Positions 18,162-26,871 of a stretch of DNA of 64,000 nt are shown here, piece after piece. Every line of letters begins with the position of its first letter. Position 1 is the stretch's first letter. Origin of the DNA: Streptosporangiaceae bacterium (GTDB lineage: Bacteria > Actinomycetota > Actinomycetes > Streptosporangiales > Streptosporangiaceae); NCBI GenBank assembly GCA_025964695.1, contig JAOPYK010000140.1, positions 1-64,000 of the forward strand. The letters are read 5' to 3'. The notes beneath the pieces are model-generated. The model saw only the letters and a list, made by a program, of their open reading frames with translations, ran no database searches and had not been told where the DNA came from. A program made the translations under genes and the position numbers.

Positions 18162-18596
18162 TTACTTCGCTATGGCGGGTTGCTCGTGGTCGCCGCCGCC
18201 ACGGCGGAGCATGCTCAGGTCGTCCTTGGTGGTCCTGCGGGTGCGCTTCAGGCCACCGATCTTGCGCATGCGCAGGTAGCCGATGCCGCAGAGGGCCACG
18301 GCCAGCAGCACGTACGCAAGGGAAACGATCAGGAATGCCGCCCAGCGCCAGATGCCCAGGTCGATCAGGGCGTAGGCGGCGGCGATCGACAGCAGGATGA
18401 CGACCACACAGGCGATCACCCCGGCGACGGCGAACAGCGTGCCACCCAGTGCGGCCTTCTTGATGTCGCCCTTCAGCTCCAGCTTGGCGAGTTCCATCTC
18501 CGACCGGACCAGGCGGGAGACGTTGCCCGACGCCAATGCGACCAGTTCACCGAGTGACTTGTCCTCGATGTGCTCATCCGGTCGTACCTCGGTCAT
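18162..18596 (-). CDS. Phage holin superfamily III-like membrane protein (Rv3669-like)
   Basis: 144 aa. An acidic N-terminus with SLGELVALASGNVSRLVRSEMELAKLE leads into an amphipathic helix, then two membrane helices (about 55-80 and 85-108) and a basic tail. This is the DUF1469/Phage_holin_3_6 family, common in actinobacteria and not phage-derived here. ATG 18596 has an excellent AAGGAGAGG upstream; the frame stays open to 18857 but the extension is non-coding. It is first in an operon with the epoxide hydrolase, matching the mycobacterial order. Confidence 0.9.
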   Translation of the reverse strand: MTEVRPDEHIEDKSLGELVALASGNVSRLVRSEMELAKLELKGDIKKAALGGTLFAVAGVIACVVVILLSIAAAYALIDLGIWRWAAFLIVSLAYVLLAVALCGIGYLRMRKIGGLKRTRRTTKDDLSMLRRGGGDHEQPAIAK

Positions 18597-18876
18597 ATCG
18601 CCTCTCCTTTTCCATTGCGGGCACTCGGCACACAGCCTGACAGCGGCCGTACGTCGAGGCCACCCGCGGGCACTACTCGGCCGCCCTGCCGGCCGGACCC
18701 GCTGACGTACGCGGAGTCGGAAGGCCGCGGCGACGGCCGCCGGCACGACGAGATGGCGACCCCTGGGGTCACTCTTTCGGATCGTTCCGTTCCTGGGTAG
18801 GCCAAATCGCCGATGAGCTGCGAAATGGTGAAGCCCCTGTCTTCTGAGGCTACCCACCCGATCGCCCCCCGTATCT
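18597..18876. other. Intergenic region upstream of the holin-like gene
   Basis: About 280 bases between the holin-like gene start and the acs terminator hairpin. It should hold the promoter of the holin-ephE operon. I see no clear gene or consensus promoter, only G+C-rich sequence with a more mixed patch at 18780-18870. Confidence 0.4.
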
Positions 18877-18915
18877 CCATGGTGATCATGCGTTGCGGTC
18901 GCATGATCACCATGG
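18877..18915 (-). terminator. Hairpin terminator after acs
   Basis: Perfect 16-bp inverted repeat (18877-18892 / 18900-18915) with a 7-nt loop, 10 bases beyond the acs stop codon on the minus strand. No T-tract follows, as is common in actinobacteria. Confidence 0.75.
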
Positions 18916-18925
18916 AAGGGGGCGG

Positions 18926-20887
18926 TCAGTCCTCGGACTTGGCCGCGGGGAGCTTCTCGGCGATGAGATCCATCACCGTGTTATCGGCGAGCGTGGTGAC
19001 ATCGCCGATGCTGCGGTTCTCCGCCACGTCCTTCAGCAGTCGTCGCATGATCTTGCCGGAACGGGTCTTGGGCAGCTCCGGGACGATCATGATCTGACGA
19101 GGCTTGGCGATCGGGCCCAGCACCGTGGAGACGTGGTCGCGCAGTTCCTTGACGAAGTCCTCGCCCTCGGTGTGCTCGGCGTTGCCGCGCGGGATGACGA
19201 AGGCCACGATGGCCTGCCCGGTGACCGGGTCGGTGGCGCCGGTCACCGCGGCTTCGGCCACCTTGGGGTGCGAGACCAGCGCCGACTCCACCTCGGTGGT
19301 GGAGATGTTGTGACCGGAGACGAGCATGACGTCGTCGACCCGGCCCAGCAGCCACAGATCGCCGTCCCCGTCTTTCTTGGCCCCGTCCCCGGCGAAGTAG
19401 AAGCCGTCGAAACGTGACCAGTACGTGTCGATGAACCGCTGGTCGTCGCCCCAGATGGTGCGGAGCATCGACGGCCACGGCTCCTGGAGCACCAGAAAGC
19501 CACCGCCGCCGTCGGGCACGGACTGGGCCTGGTCGTCGAGCACGTCGGCGGAGATGCCGGGTAGTGGTCGCATCGCGGCGCCCGGCTTGCCATGGGTGAC
19601 CCCGGGCAACGGGCTGATCATGATGGCGCCGGTCTCCGTCTGCCACCAGGTGTCCACGACCGGGCAACGACTTCCGCCGATGTGCTCGCGGTACCAGACG
19701 TACGCCTCGGGGTTGATCGGCTCGCCGACGCTGCCCAGCACCCGCAGGCTGCTCAGGTCGAACCGCGCGGGGAGGTCGTCGCCCCACTTCATGAACGTAC
19801 GGATCGCCGTGGGCGCGGTGTAGAAGATCGTGACCTTGTGCTTCTGGATGATCTCCCACCAGCGGCCCCGGTGCGGGGTGTCGGGGGTGCCCTCGTACAT
19901 CACCTGCGTGGCACCGTTGGCCAGCGGGCCATAGACGATGTAGGAGTGGCCGGTCACCCAGCCGATGTCCGCCGAGCACCAGTACACGTCGGTCTCGGGC
20001 TTGAGGTCGAAGACCGCGTGGTGCGTGTAGGCGGCCTGCGTGAGGTAGCCGCCGGTGGTGTGCAGGATTCCCTTCGGCTTACCGGTGGTGCCGGAGGTGT
20101 AGAGGATGTAAAGCGGGTGCTCTGAGTCGTGCCCCTCGGCGGTGTGCTCGTCGCTCTGCCGGTCCACGATGTCGTGCCACCACACGTCCTTGGCGGTTTC
20201 GGCGACCTCCTCACCGGTGCGCCGCACGACCAGTACGTGCTCGACGGAGGTGGTGGCCGCGACCGCTTCGTCGACGGTCGGCTTGAGCGCGGACGGCTTG
20301 CCGCGCCGGTAGCCGCCGTCCGAGGTGATGACCAGCTTGGCGTCGGCGTCCTCGATCCGCGTCCTGAGCGCTTCGGCGCTGAAACCACCGAAGACCACCG
20401 AGTGGGTCGCGCCGATGCGGGCGCAGGCCAGCATGGAGACCACGGCCTCGGGAATCATCGGCAGGTAGATGGCGACCCGGTCACCCTTGCGCACGCCCAG
20501 TTCGAGCAGTGCGTTGGCGGTCTTGTTGACCTCACGCCGCAGGTCGGCGTAGGTGATGGTGCGGGAGTCGCCTTCCGGCTCCCCTTCCCAGTGGATGGCC
20601 ACCTTGGCGCCCCGGCCGGCCTCGACATGCCGGTCCACGCAGTTGTAGGCGACGTTGAGCTCGCCGCCCACGAACCATTTCGCGAAGGGCGGGTTGCTCC
20701 AGTCGAGCACGGTGTCCCAGCGCTTGGTCCAGGTCAGCCGGTCGGCCTGCTTCGCCCAGAATGCGAGCCGGTCCGCCGCTGCCTCGTCGTAGGCCTCCGC
20801 GGTCACGTTCGCCGACGCCGCGAGCTCGGGCGGGGGGGCGAAGCGCCGGGTCTCGTTCAGCAGGTTCGACAGTGTCTCTTGACTCAC
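18926..20887 (-). CDS. acs: Acetyl-CoA synthetase (AMP-forming)
   Basis: 653 aa, standard length. ANL-superfamily motifs: [11 protein letters not shown] (P-loop), [26 protein letters not shown] and LGRVDDV. The C-terminal catalytic Lys lies in TRSGKIMRR and is acetylated by Pat-type enzymes in other bacteria. It activates acetate to acetyl-CoA via acetyl-AMP in the cytoplasm. GTG 20887 follows an AAGGAGTACGC site. It lies near crp in the conserved block; a GTGA-N6-ACAC sequence at 21002-21015 could be a weak Crp site. Confidence 0.97.
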   Translation of the reverse strand: MSQETLSNLLNETRRFAPPPELAASANVTAEAYDEAAADRLAFWAKQADRLTWTKRWDTVLDWSNPPFAKWFVGGELNVAYNCVDRHVEAGRGAKVAIHWEGEPEGDSRTITYADLRREVNKTANALLELGVRKGDRVAIYLPMIPEAVVSMLACARIGATHSVVFGGFSAEALRTRIEDADAKLVITSDGGYRRGKPSALKPTVDEAVAATTSVEHVLVVRRTGEEVAETAKDVWWHDIVDRQSDEHTAEGHDSEHPLYILYTSGTTGKPKGILHTTGGYLTQAAYTHHAVFDLKPETDVYWCSADIGWVTGHSYIVYGPLANGATQVMYEGTPDTPHRGRWWEIIQKHKVTIFYTAPTAIRTFMKWGDDLPARFDLSSLRVLGSVGEPINPEAYVWYREHIGGSRCPVVDTWWQTETGAIMISPLPGVTHGKPGAAMRPLPGISADVLDDQAQSVPDGGGGFLVLQEPWPSMLRTIWGDDQRFIDTYWSRFDGFYFAGDGAKKDGDGDLWLLGRVDDVMLVSGHNISTTEVESALVSHPKVAEAAVTGATDPVTGQAIVAFVIPRGNAEHTEGEDFVKELRDHVSTVLGPIAKPRQIMIVPELPKTRSGKIMRRLLKDVAENRSIGDVTTLADNTVMDLIAEKLPAAKSED

Positions 20888-21205
20888 GCGTACTCCTTCG
20901 AAACGGAAGAGCTGAGGCGCGCCCGGTAGGGCCTCACCCCATCAGGGAGACCGCCGACTCACAAGTGCTGGGGGTGGGCACGCCTCCGGGGAGGATGCTA
21001 CGTGATTGGGCACACAACAGATCTGTCATACCACCTCTGACATGCCCATCCGATGGCACTGACGGCCAATTGCACATACCTCTGCTGCGGACGGCCCATA
21101 CCGGTGGCCGGTGGCGGTGGGCCGGCCGGCCGGTGGGCTCCGGCTGCGGGCGGCCTGGGTGCCGCGCAGCTGGGGCACGGTGGTCCGCTCGGTAAGGTCT
21201 GTCGG
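20888..21205. other. Divergent promoter region between acs and the Fic-like gene
   Basis: About 318 bases. A one-mismatch Crp-like half-palindrome (GTGATTGGGCACAC) lies at 21002-21015, about 115 bases before acs. The right half is extremely G+C-rich with GCCGGCCGG runs. A TAAGGT hexamer 8 bases before the GTG at 21206 may be a -10 box for a leaderless transcript. Confidence 0.35.
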
Positions 21206-22006
21206 GTGAGCGACCCCTTTGCCGAAGTAGCGCAGCTGACCGGAGTGGCCGACGCCGTCGCCGACGCTCGCAAGGCGGTGGACCGTCTGCTCGGTCACAA
21301 GATCCTGCGACGGCGCAGCGCCGAGGTCTCTGCCGAGTCCGCCCTGCGCGGCGCGCGGGCCTCCGCTGCGCTGGAGGGTACGGACGTACCGCTCGACGCA
21401 CTCCGCGCTTCCTCCGCTTCCGCTGCGCAGCCTGATCCGGTCGTGCAGGGCAGCCTGCGGGTCTCCGCCGAGCTCGGCACCCTCACCGGTACCTGGCGGC
21501 AGGCTCCGCGTCAGGTTCTCGCCCGGCTGCATGTGCTGGCGGCGGCGGACGCGGTGGGCGCCGATGAGCTCGGGCGGCCGCGTTCGGAGGGCCAGGACGC
21601 CACCGACGTGCTGAAGTTGGGCCGGCCGCCGACGCCCGCCGAGGTCGCGGCCAGGCTGGAAGGTCTCAGTGGCCTGCTGACCCAGCCCACCAAGGCTCCC
21701 GCGCTGGTCGTGGCGGCTCTGGTGCACGGTGAACTGCTGGCGCTGCGGCCCTTCGGCTGGGGCGACGGGATCGTGGCCCGTGCGGCGCAGCGGCTCACGT
21801 TGGTCGAACGCGGCCTGGATCCCAAGTCCCTCACCGCTCCGGAGGTGGGACACGCGGAACTCGCCGACGAGTACGCCATGGCGCTGCGGGGATACGTCGC
21901 CGGCTCACCCGGGGGGGTCGCCGCCTGGGTCCGTCATTGCGCGGACTCGGTGGTTGTGGCGGCCCGCGATTCACTCGCCATCTGTGAGGCGTTCATGCGC
22001 GGCTGA
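21206..22006 (+). CDS. Fic-domain-like protein with degenerate active site
   Basis: 266 aa, all-helical. An N-terminal SAALEGTDVPLDALR segment resembles the inhibitory (S/T)xxxE(G/N) helix of class II Fic proteins. Near residue 180 the sequence LRPFGWGDGIVARA aligns with HPFxxGNGRxxR, but the catalytic His is Arg, Asn is Asp and the first Arg is Ile. It is therefore unlikely to AMPylate. Actinobacterial orthologues sit beside ssd, as here, and are often labelled oxidoreductase. GTG 21206 is chosen because the upstream frame (to 21053) looks intergenic. Confidence 0.75.
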   Translation: MSDPFAEVAQLTGVADAVADARKAVDRLLGHKILRRRSAEVSAESALRGARASAALEGTDVPLDALRASSASAAQPDPVVQGSLRVSAELGTLTGTWRQAPRQVLARLHVLAAADAVGADELGRPRSEGQDATDVLKLGRPPTPAEVAARLEGLSGLLTQPTKAPALVVAALVHGELLALRPFGWGDGIVARAAQRLTLVERGLDPKSLTAPEVGHAELADEYAMALRGYVAGSPGGVAAWVRHCADSVVVAARDSLAICEAFMRG

Positions 22007-22087
22007 GGTGCCTTCGGGCATCAACGCGGCGGCATCCGAATCGGCATCCGAATCGGCGTCTGGCTCTGGCATCTGAGGCACAAGCGA

Positions 22088-22114
22088 ACGGCGCCCCTAT
22101 CGAGGGAGCGCCGT
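22088..22114 (+). terminator. Terminator after the Fic-like gene
   Basis: Inverted repeat with outer 7-bp arms (22088-22094 / 22108-22114) and inner CCCT/AGGG pairing around an ATCG loop. Confidence 0.7.
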
Positions 22115-22699
22115 CGCCGTCACGTCACCCCGGGTTACCAAGCGTGCACCTCTATTCGTCGGACGGGTCAAGCCCGTCACGACGCGCCTCCCGCGGCTGG
22201 TCGCGCGTGGGTACACCGGTTAACGTGCTCGGACACTTGGTCCTTGACACCTGTCTACGCCTCATTCGCCCAGTTGACAAGCCCCGAACCACAAAACGGG
22301 GATTCTCCGGCGGTGGCCCGCGCGCCGGGCGGCAGACCGGCGGGACCTGTGCACCACGGGTTGCGTGAGGCTGCCGTGTCCTGAACCGCACTTTTCCACT
22401 GAGCAGAAAATCTACCAATTCGATCACTCACGGTGATCGTATTCGGGGATGGGCTCGGGTGCCGTTCGCCATGTTCGCCGTGTTCGCCGGCCAATGATCA
22501 GACAATGCCTGTTTCGCAGTTCGCATCCCGGACGGAGCTGCGACAGCGACCTGCCATATGCACGTTGCATTTGCCTTGTGTCCTGTCGGAAGGAGGGATC
22601 ACCACTACCGAAGAAGAAAAAAACGAACCTGATGGAACTCTTCTGCTCGACGGAAGTCACATGGATCGGGCAGCATATGTTGTATCTGCCTAGACTGCA

Positions 22700-22737
22700 G
22701 AGGCTAGGTTTACTCTCTCGTGGATCCACCTAGCCTC
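22700..22737 (+). promoter_or_regulatory. 10-bp hairpin with a competing upstream hairpin
   Basis: Perfect inverted repeat 22700-22709 / 22728-22737 around an 18-nt loop. Its 5' arm can alternatively pair with CCTAG at 22689-22693, so two structures exclude each other, as in attenuators. Confidence 0.45.
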
Positions 22738-22777
22738 CCTTTGCCAGCCAAGTCCCGAGACTTTTCTGGAAGACGGC

Positions 22778-22844
22778 CCGGCTCTACCCCCCCGGAGCCG
22801 GACCGTACGACGACCCCCGCTCTCCCCCCCGGCGGGGGTCGTCG
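22778..22844 (+). terminator. Two adjacent hairpins with C-rich loops
   Basis: Hairpin A pairs 22778-22784 with 22795-22801. Hairpin B is a perfect 13-bp repeat, 22808-22820 with 22832-22844. Both loops contain a run of seven C. B is strong enough to end transcription although no T-tract follows. Confidence 0.55.
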
Positions 22845-22909
22845 GCTGTCTGGTGGTCAATGAGTTTCCGTCTTTGCCATCGGCGCGACGGGATATGCCG
22901 TCACCAGGG

Positions 22910-22918
22910 TTATCCACA
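22910..22918 (+). promoter_or_regulatory. DnaA-box match upstream of ssd
   Basis: TTATCCACA, a perfect match to the TTRTCCACA DnaA-box consensus of actinobacteria, 76 bases before the ssd start. Confidence 0.45.
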
Positions 22919-22993
22919 GGCTGGGGAAATTCTTCCGTTCGTCTGGTGGCCGGCGCAGGGTGAAGGTCCTGGTGCCGAGCCGGTGGAGGGCCG

Positions 22994-24082
22994 ATGACCA
23001 CCCCTGTCGTGCTGATCGTGACCGCCGACGCATGGCTGTCGGACAGGCTGCTGCGGCTGGCGGCCGCGGCGGACGTGGCCGCGGAGGTGGCCCGTGACCT
23101 CGAGCGGGTCAGGCTGGCCTGGCACAGTGTGCCGCTGCTGCTGGTCGGTGCGGAGCTGGCCGACCGGCTGTACGGATCGCCCCGGCGTTCGGGGATCGTC
23201 GTGGTCGGCTCCGGAGAGCAGGACCCCGAGGTGTACCGCCAGGCGATCGAGCTCGGAGCACAGGACGTCGTGGTGCTGCCGGATCGGGAAGAGTGGCTGG
23301 CCGCCCGGATCGCCGAGACGGCCGAACCCACCGACGGCCGCACGGGCGGTCTTTGCGTGGTCGGCGGCCGGGGTGGTGCCGGGGCCAGTGTGCTGGCTTC
23401 GATGCTGGGCCTGGTCGCGATGCGCCGAGGGCTCAGGACGCTGCTCGTCGACGGCGACCCGCTGGGCGGCGGCCTCGATCTAGCCGTCGGGCTGGAGCGG
23501 GTCGAGGGCGCCAGGTGGCCGGACTTCGCGGGGCTGCGGGGGCGGTTGAGCGGCTCCGCGCTGGCCGGGTCGCTGCCCAGAACGGCAGGCCGCGGGAAAC
23601 GCGACCCGGGTGAGCTGGCGGTGCTCTCCTGGCACCGGGGAGCCACCGAGCCCGTCGCGGCGGCGGCGATGCGCTCCGTGCTGCGCGCCGCCGCCAGTGG
23701 GTTCGATCTGGTCGTCGTCGATCTGGCTCGTCAGCCAGGCGAAGCGGGCGTCGAGGCACTGCTGGTCGCCGACGCGACGCTGCTGGTGGTGCCCGCCGAG
23801 GTGCGGGCCACCGTGGCGGCCGGCCGGATCGCGGCCGGGCTGCGCCCCTACTCCCACGACCTGCGGCTGGTCGTGCGCGGCCCGGCGCCTGGTGGGCTCT
23901 CCGCCGTGGCCATCGCCGCGGCACTGCAACTGCCGCTCGCCGGTGAGGTGGCGGGTGATCGGCGGATCGGCGCCGCGCTCGAGCACGGCGACCTGCGGAA
24001 GGTGAGCCGCAGAGGCAGCCTGCCCGACCTGTGCGGCCGGCTCATCGACCAACTCCCGCGCACCGCCCGGGCCGCGGCGTGA
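22994..24082 (+). CDS. ssd: Ssd/CpaE-like MinD-superfamily protein of the Tad locus
   Basis: 362 aa. The N-terminal receiver-like half (about 1-110) lacks clear phospho-acceptor signatures. The C-terminal half is a ParA/MinD fold: GGRGGAGAS at about 123-131 replaces the deviant Walker A, DGDPLGGGLDLAVGLE follows, and DLVVVDLARQPGE is the switch region. Both usual Walker A lysines are missing (Arg and Ala instead). Orthologues (Rv3660c) are called septum-site determining and precede the tad genes; CpaE positions Tad machinery in Caulobacter. ATG 22994 has GGAGGG upstream. Its stop overlaps tadA (GTGA). Confidence 0.9.
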   Translation: MTTPVVLIVTADAWLSDRLLRLAAAADVAAEVARDLERVRLAWHSVPLLLVGAELADRLYGSPRRSGIVVVGSGEQDPEVYRQAIELGAQDVVVLPDREEWLAARIAETAEPTDGRTGGLCVVGGRGGAGASVLASMLGLVAMRRGLRTLLVDGDPLGGGLDLAVGLERVEGARWPDFAGLRGRLSGSALAGSLPRTAGRGKRDPGELAVLSWHRGATEPVAAAAMRSVLRAAASGFDLVVVDLARQPGEAGVEALLVADATLLVVPAEVRATVAAGRIAAGLRPYSHDLRLVVRGPAPGGLSAVAIAAALQLPLAGEVAGDRRIGAALEHGDLRKVSRRGSLPDLCGRLIDQLPRTARAAA

Positions 24083-25323
24083 CGATTCCGGCGGGCGGCC
24101 CCGGCCGGCCGGACCGGTCCCACAGAACCACTCCGAGCAGGCGGGTCGACGCCGTCCGGGGGCGGCTCGCCGACGCCGGAGCCGAAGCGACCGCCGCCCA
24201 GGTGGCGGCGGCACTGCGCGCTGAGGAAGGCGTCCTCGGTGACGTCGAGGTGCTGACGCTGGTGGACGAGCTGCGTGCCGATCTGGTGGGCGCCGGCCCG
24301 CTGGAGCCCCTGCTGAGCGATCCTCAGGTCACCGATGTGCTGGTGAACGGCCCCACGGAGGTGTGGGTCGACGCCGGGGCGGGTCTGGTCCGAACGACCG
24401 TGACCTTTCCGGACGGGGCCACCGTGCGGCGGCTGGCGCAACGGCTGGCCGCCGCGGCCGGCCGCCGCCTCGACGACGCCTCCCCCTACGCGGACGCGCG
24501 GCTGCCCGGCGGAATCCGCCTGCACGCGGTGCTGCCCCCGGTTGCGGTGGACGGCCCCTGCCTCTCGCTCCGGCTGCCGCGGCGCCGTGCGTTCACGCTC
24601 GATGAGCTGGTGGCGGCCGGTACCGTGCCCGCGGCGGGCGCGATGCTGCTGGCCGCGCTGGTCGCGGCGAGGACGGCCTTCCTGATCACCGGCGGCACGG
24701 GCACCGGCAAGACGACCATGTTGTCGAGCCTGCTGTCACTGGCCGGCCCGGATGAGCGGTTGGTGCTGGTCGAGGACTCGGCGGAGCTGAGTCCCACGCA
24801 CCACCATGTCGTGCGGCTGGAGGGGCGCCCGCCAAACGTGGAGGGCGCAGGTGAGATCACACTGCACGATCTGGTCCGGCAGGCCCTGCGCATGCGTCCG
24901 GACCGGTTGGTCGTCGGGGAGGTCCGAGGGTCTGAAGTTGTGGATCTGCTGGCCGCTCTGAACACGGGACATGAGGGCGGCTGCGCGACCCTGCACGCCA
25001 ACGCCGCGGCGGACGTTCCCGCCCGGCTGGAGGCGCTCGCCTGCGCCGCCGGGTTGAGCCGTGAGGCGGTGCACAGCCAGCTGGCGGCTGCTCTGGAAGT
25101 GGTCGTCCATCTCATCAGGGAGGCCGGTGGCGGACGTCGCAGGGTGTCGGAGGTGTGCCTGTTACGGCGTGGCCGGGACGGGCTGGTCGGCGCCGTGCCT
25201 GCGCTCTCGTTCGAGCCGGACGGCACTGTGCGGTCCGGTCCGGGGGCGGCGGCCCTGGCGGAGGCCTTGGACGGCCACTGGACTCCGGCGAGCGCTGGGC
25301 TCGGATGGAGCGGTGCGCGATGA
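24079..25323 (+). CDS. tadA: Tad/CpaF-family pilus-assembly ATPase
   Basis: 414 aa. The N-terminal domain has VTDVLVNGPTEVWVD. The RecA-like domain holds Walker A GGTGTGKTT at about residue 205, an Asp-box VLVEDSAEL, Walker B-region DRLVVGEVRG, and the His-box HEGGCATLHAN. This is the hexameric motor of type II/IV secretion and Flp pilus assembly on the cytoplasmic membrane face. GTG 24079 overlaps the ssd TGA; the earlier in-frame codon at 24031 lies inside ssd. It is second in a compact operon. Confidence 0.95.
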   Translation: MTIPAGGPGRPDRSHRTTPSRRVDAVRGRLADAGAEATAAQVAAALRAEEGVLGDVEVLTLVDELRADLVGAGPLEPLLSDPQVTDVLVNGPTEVWVDAGAGLVRTTVTFPDGATVRRLAQRLAAAAGRRLDDASPYADARLPGGIRLHAVLPPVAVDGPCLSLRLPRRRAFTLDELVAAGTVPAAGAMLLAALVAARTAFLITGGTGTGKTTMLSSLLSLAGPDERLVLVEDSAELSPTHHHVVRLEGRPPNVEGAGEITLHDLVRQALRMRPDRLVVGEVRGSEVVDLLAALNTGHEGGCATLHANAAADVPARLEALACAAGLSREAVHSQLAAALEVVVHLIREAGGGRRRVSEVCLLRRGRDGLVGAVPALSFEPDGTVRSGPGAAALAEALDGHWTPASAGLGWSGAR

Positions 25324-26102
25324 CGGTGGTGCCGGCCGCTCTGTGCGCGGCGGTGGCGATGTGGTTCCTCCTGCTTCCCAGCCGCTCGGCCCTTCGGCTG
25401 CGCCGGGTCCTGGGTTCCGGTGTCCGGGGCGCAGCCGCTGGTGGGGGATCGCCGCTCGAGCAGGCGGAGCAGTTCGTCCGCCGGGCGGCCCTTGCGGCGA
25501 CCTCGTGGCGGGCCGGGCGACGGCTGGAGTCGCGGTGGCGGATGGCCGTCATCGCACTCTGCGACGGTGTCGGCGCGGAGCTGGCCGCCGGCCGGGCACA
25601 GGAGCCCGCGCTGGCCGAGGCGATCGCGGCGCTCGAACCCGAATTGGCAACCGTGTTGCGAGCCGAATGGGCGGGGAGCACCGGCGCGGGGCCCGCGGGC
25701 GTGCCGCTGGCCGGTTCGGAGATCCCGGAGATGCTGGAGCGGGCGGCCCGCCGTCCGGGCGCACAGGGGCTCCGGCCGCTCGCAGCCTGCTGGCGGATCG
25801 GCGCCGAGCGGGGCGGCACGTTCGCCTCGGTCGTCGATGGGCTGGCCACCGCGCTCCGCGACGAGGAAGCGCACCGGGAGGAGATCACGGCCCAGCTGGC
25901 CGGGCCCAGGGCCACCGCCCGGCTACTGGCCGGCCTGCCGGTGCTCGGCCTGGCCATGGGCGCTGCCCTGGGGGCGCATCCGCTGTCGTTTCTGTTCGGG
26001 ACTCTGCCGGGGCTGGCCTGCCTGATCCTCGGCGGGGGCCTGGACGCACTGGGCCTGTGGTGGACCCGTCGCCTGGTGGCCACCGCTGAGGCGGCCCGAT
26101 GA
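25320..26102 (+). CDS. tadB: TadB-like type II secretion F-domain membrane protein
   Basis: 260 aa. An N-terminal membrane helix (about 5-20), a cytoplasmic helical T2SSF domain with CDGVGAELAAGRAQEPAL and FASVVDGLATALRDEEAHREE, and two further membrane helices at the C-terminus. It is the inner-membrane platform on which the TadA motor works, with the next gene as partner. ATG 25320 overlaps the tadA stop (ATGA). The frame extends upstream to 25155 inside tadA; that part is rejected. Confidence 0.9.
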   Translation: MTVVPAALCAAVAMWFLLLPSRSALRLRRVLGSGVRGAAAGGGSPLEQAEQFVRRAALAATSWRAGRRLESRWRMAVIALCDGVGAELAAGRAQEPALAEAIAALEPELATVLRAEWAGSTGAGPAGVPLAGSEIPEMLERAARRPGAQGLRPLAACWRIGAERGGTFASVVDGLATALRDEEAHREEITAQLAGPRATARLLAGLPVLGLAMGAALGAHPLSFLFGTLPGLACLILGGGLDALGLWWTRRLVATAEAAR

Positions 26103-26851
26103 TGGTCTGGGCGATGATGTGCGCTGCGGTCGCAGGAGCGCTGGCGCCCAGAACGCAGCCGGCCGTCCGGCGGCTGGAGCGATTACTCCCGGCCGAACGG
26201 CCGTCTTCTTGTCCACAGGCTGTGGATAAGAGTCCGGATGGCGGAAGCACGAGCGCGCTGCGGCGACGAGGCTCCGCCGTGCTGGCAGGTGCCGCCTGTG
26301 CGCTCGCCCTCGGAGGGCCCTTCGGTCTGGTCGCCGGAGTCGTAGCGACCGTGATCTGCCTCCGGCTGTCGGCGCGGCTGGAGCCACGGCAGGTACGGGA
26401 GCGCAGAGCGCGTCTGATCGCCGACATTCCGATCGCGGTGGACCTCCTCGCCGCGTGCTTACGCGGCGGCACTCCCTGGGGTGCCGCCGTAGAGGCCGTC
26501 GCGGCGGCCCTCGGTGGTCCGCTCGGTGAGGAGCTGCACGGGGTCGCCGCCCAGGTCAGGCTGGGTGCCGATCCAACGGCGGCCTGGCTGGCACTGACCC
26601 GCGAGCCGGCCCTTTCCGAGCTGGCCCGTACGGTCGCACGCGCCGCGAACAGCGGATCCTCCCTCGCGCCCGCGCTGGCCCGGCTGGCACAGGACCAGCG
26701 CCGGTCCGCTCGCGCGGCGGCCTCGGCCCGGGCCAGGGCGGCCGGTATTCGCGCGGTGGCGCCTCTGGGGCTGTGCTTCTTGCCCGCTTTCGTGCTGCTC
26801 GGCATCGTCCCCGCGGTCGCCGGCATCGCCGCCACCGTCCTGTTGCCTTGA
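26099..26851 (+). CDS. tadC: TadC-like type II secretion F-domain membrane protein
   Basis: 250 aa. Membrane helices near residues 2-15, 58-85 and the C-terminus flank a cytoplasmic domain with IPIAVDLLAACLRGGTPWG and LSELARTVARAANSGSSLAPAL, the T2SSF pattern. ATG 26099 overlaps the tadB TGA. The linker after the first helix (PSSCPQAVDKSPDGG) is encoded by a pair of inverted DnaA boxes, which may explain its odd composition. Confidence 0.9.
   Translation: MMVWAMMCAAVAGALAPRTQPAVRRLERLLPAERPSSCPQAVDKSPDGGSTSALRRRGSAVLAGAACALALGGPFGLVAGVVATVICLRLSARLEPRQVRERRARLIADIPIAVDLLAACLRGGTPWGAAVEAVAAALGGPLGEELHGVAAQVRLGADPTAAWLALTREPALSELARTVARAANSGSSLAPALARLAQDQRRSARAAASARARAAGIRAVAPLGLCFLPAFVLLGIVPAVAGIAATVLLP
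26209..26229. promoter_or_regulatory. Inverted pair of DnaA boxes inside tadC
   Basis: TTGTCCACA (26209-26217) and TGTGGATAA (26221-26229, reverse complement of TTATCCACA) form a near-palindrome with a 3-nt spacer in the coding region. Confidence 0.5.
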
Positions 26852-26871
26852 CCGGTCGCCCGTTCAGCCGG

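Larger units (their letters stand above)
22115..22993. other. Long non-coding stretch before ssd with A+T-rich structured core
   Basis: Nearly 900 bases without a convincing gene. G+C falls to about 50% in 22560-22740, far below the surrounding genes. A GGAAGGAGG site at 22588-22596 precedes an in-frame stretch (TTTEEEKNEPDGTLLLDGSH and more, ending TAG 22691-22693), but no ATG, GTG or TTG stands at the right distance. Its codon use is unlike the host. Hairpins at 22700-22737, 22778-22801 and 22808-22844 follow. The region may encode a regulatory RNA or leader for the ssd-tad operon. Confidence 0.5.

Noticed and set aside
18162-18596. Prophage holin
   Set aside because: The holin-like fold is a widespread chromosomal actinobacterial family; no lysin or other phage genes adjoin.
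22152-22427. 91-codon minus frame in the region before ssd
   Set aside because: Weak codon bias, no ribosome-binding site or domain; kept only as part of the non-coding island.
22588-22693. Peptide TTTEEEKNEP... as a normal gene
   Set aside because: Good ribosome-binding site but no ATG, GTG or TTG at a workable distance and A/T-ending codons unlike the host; described as a possible decayed leader instead.
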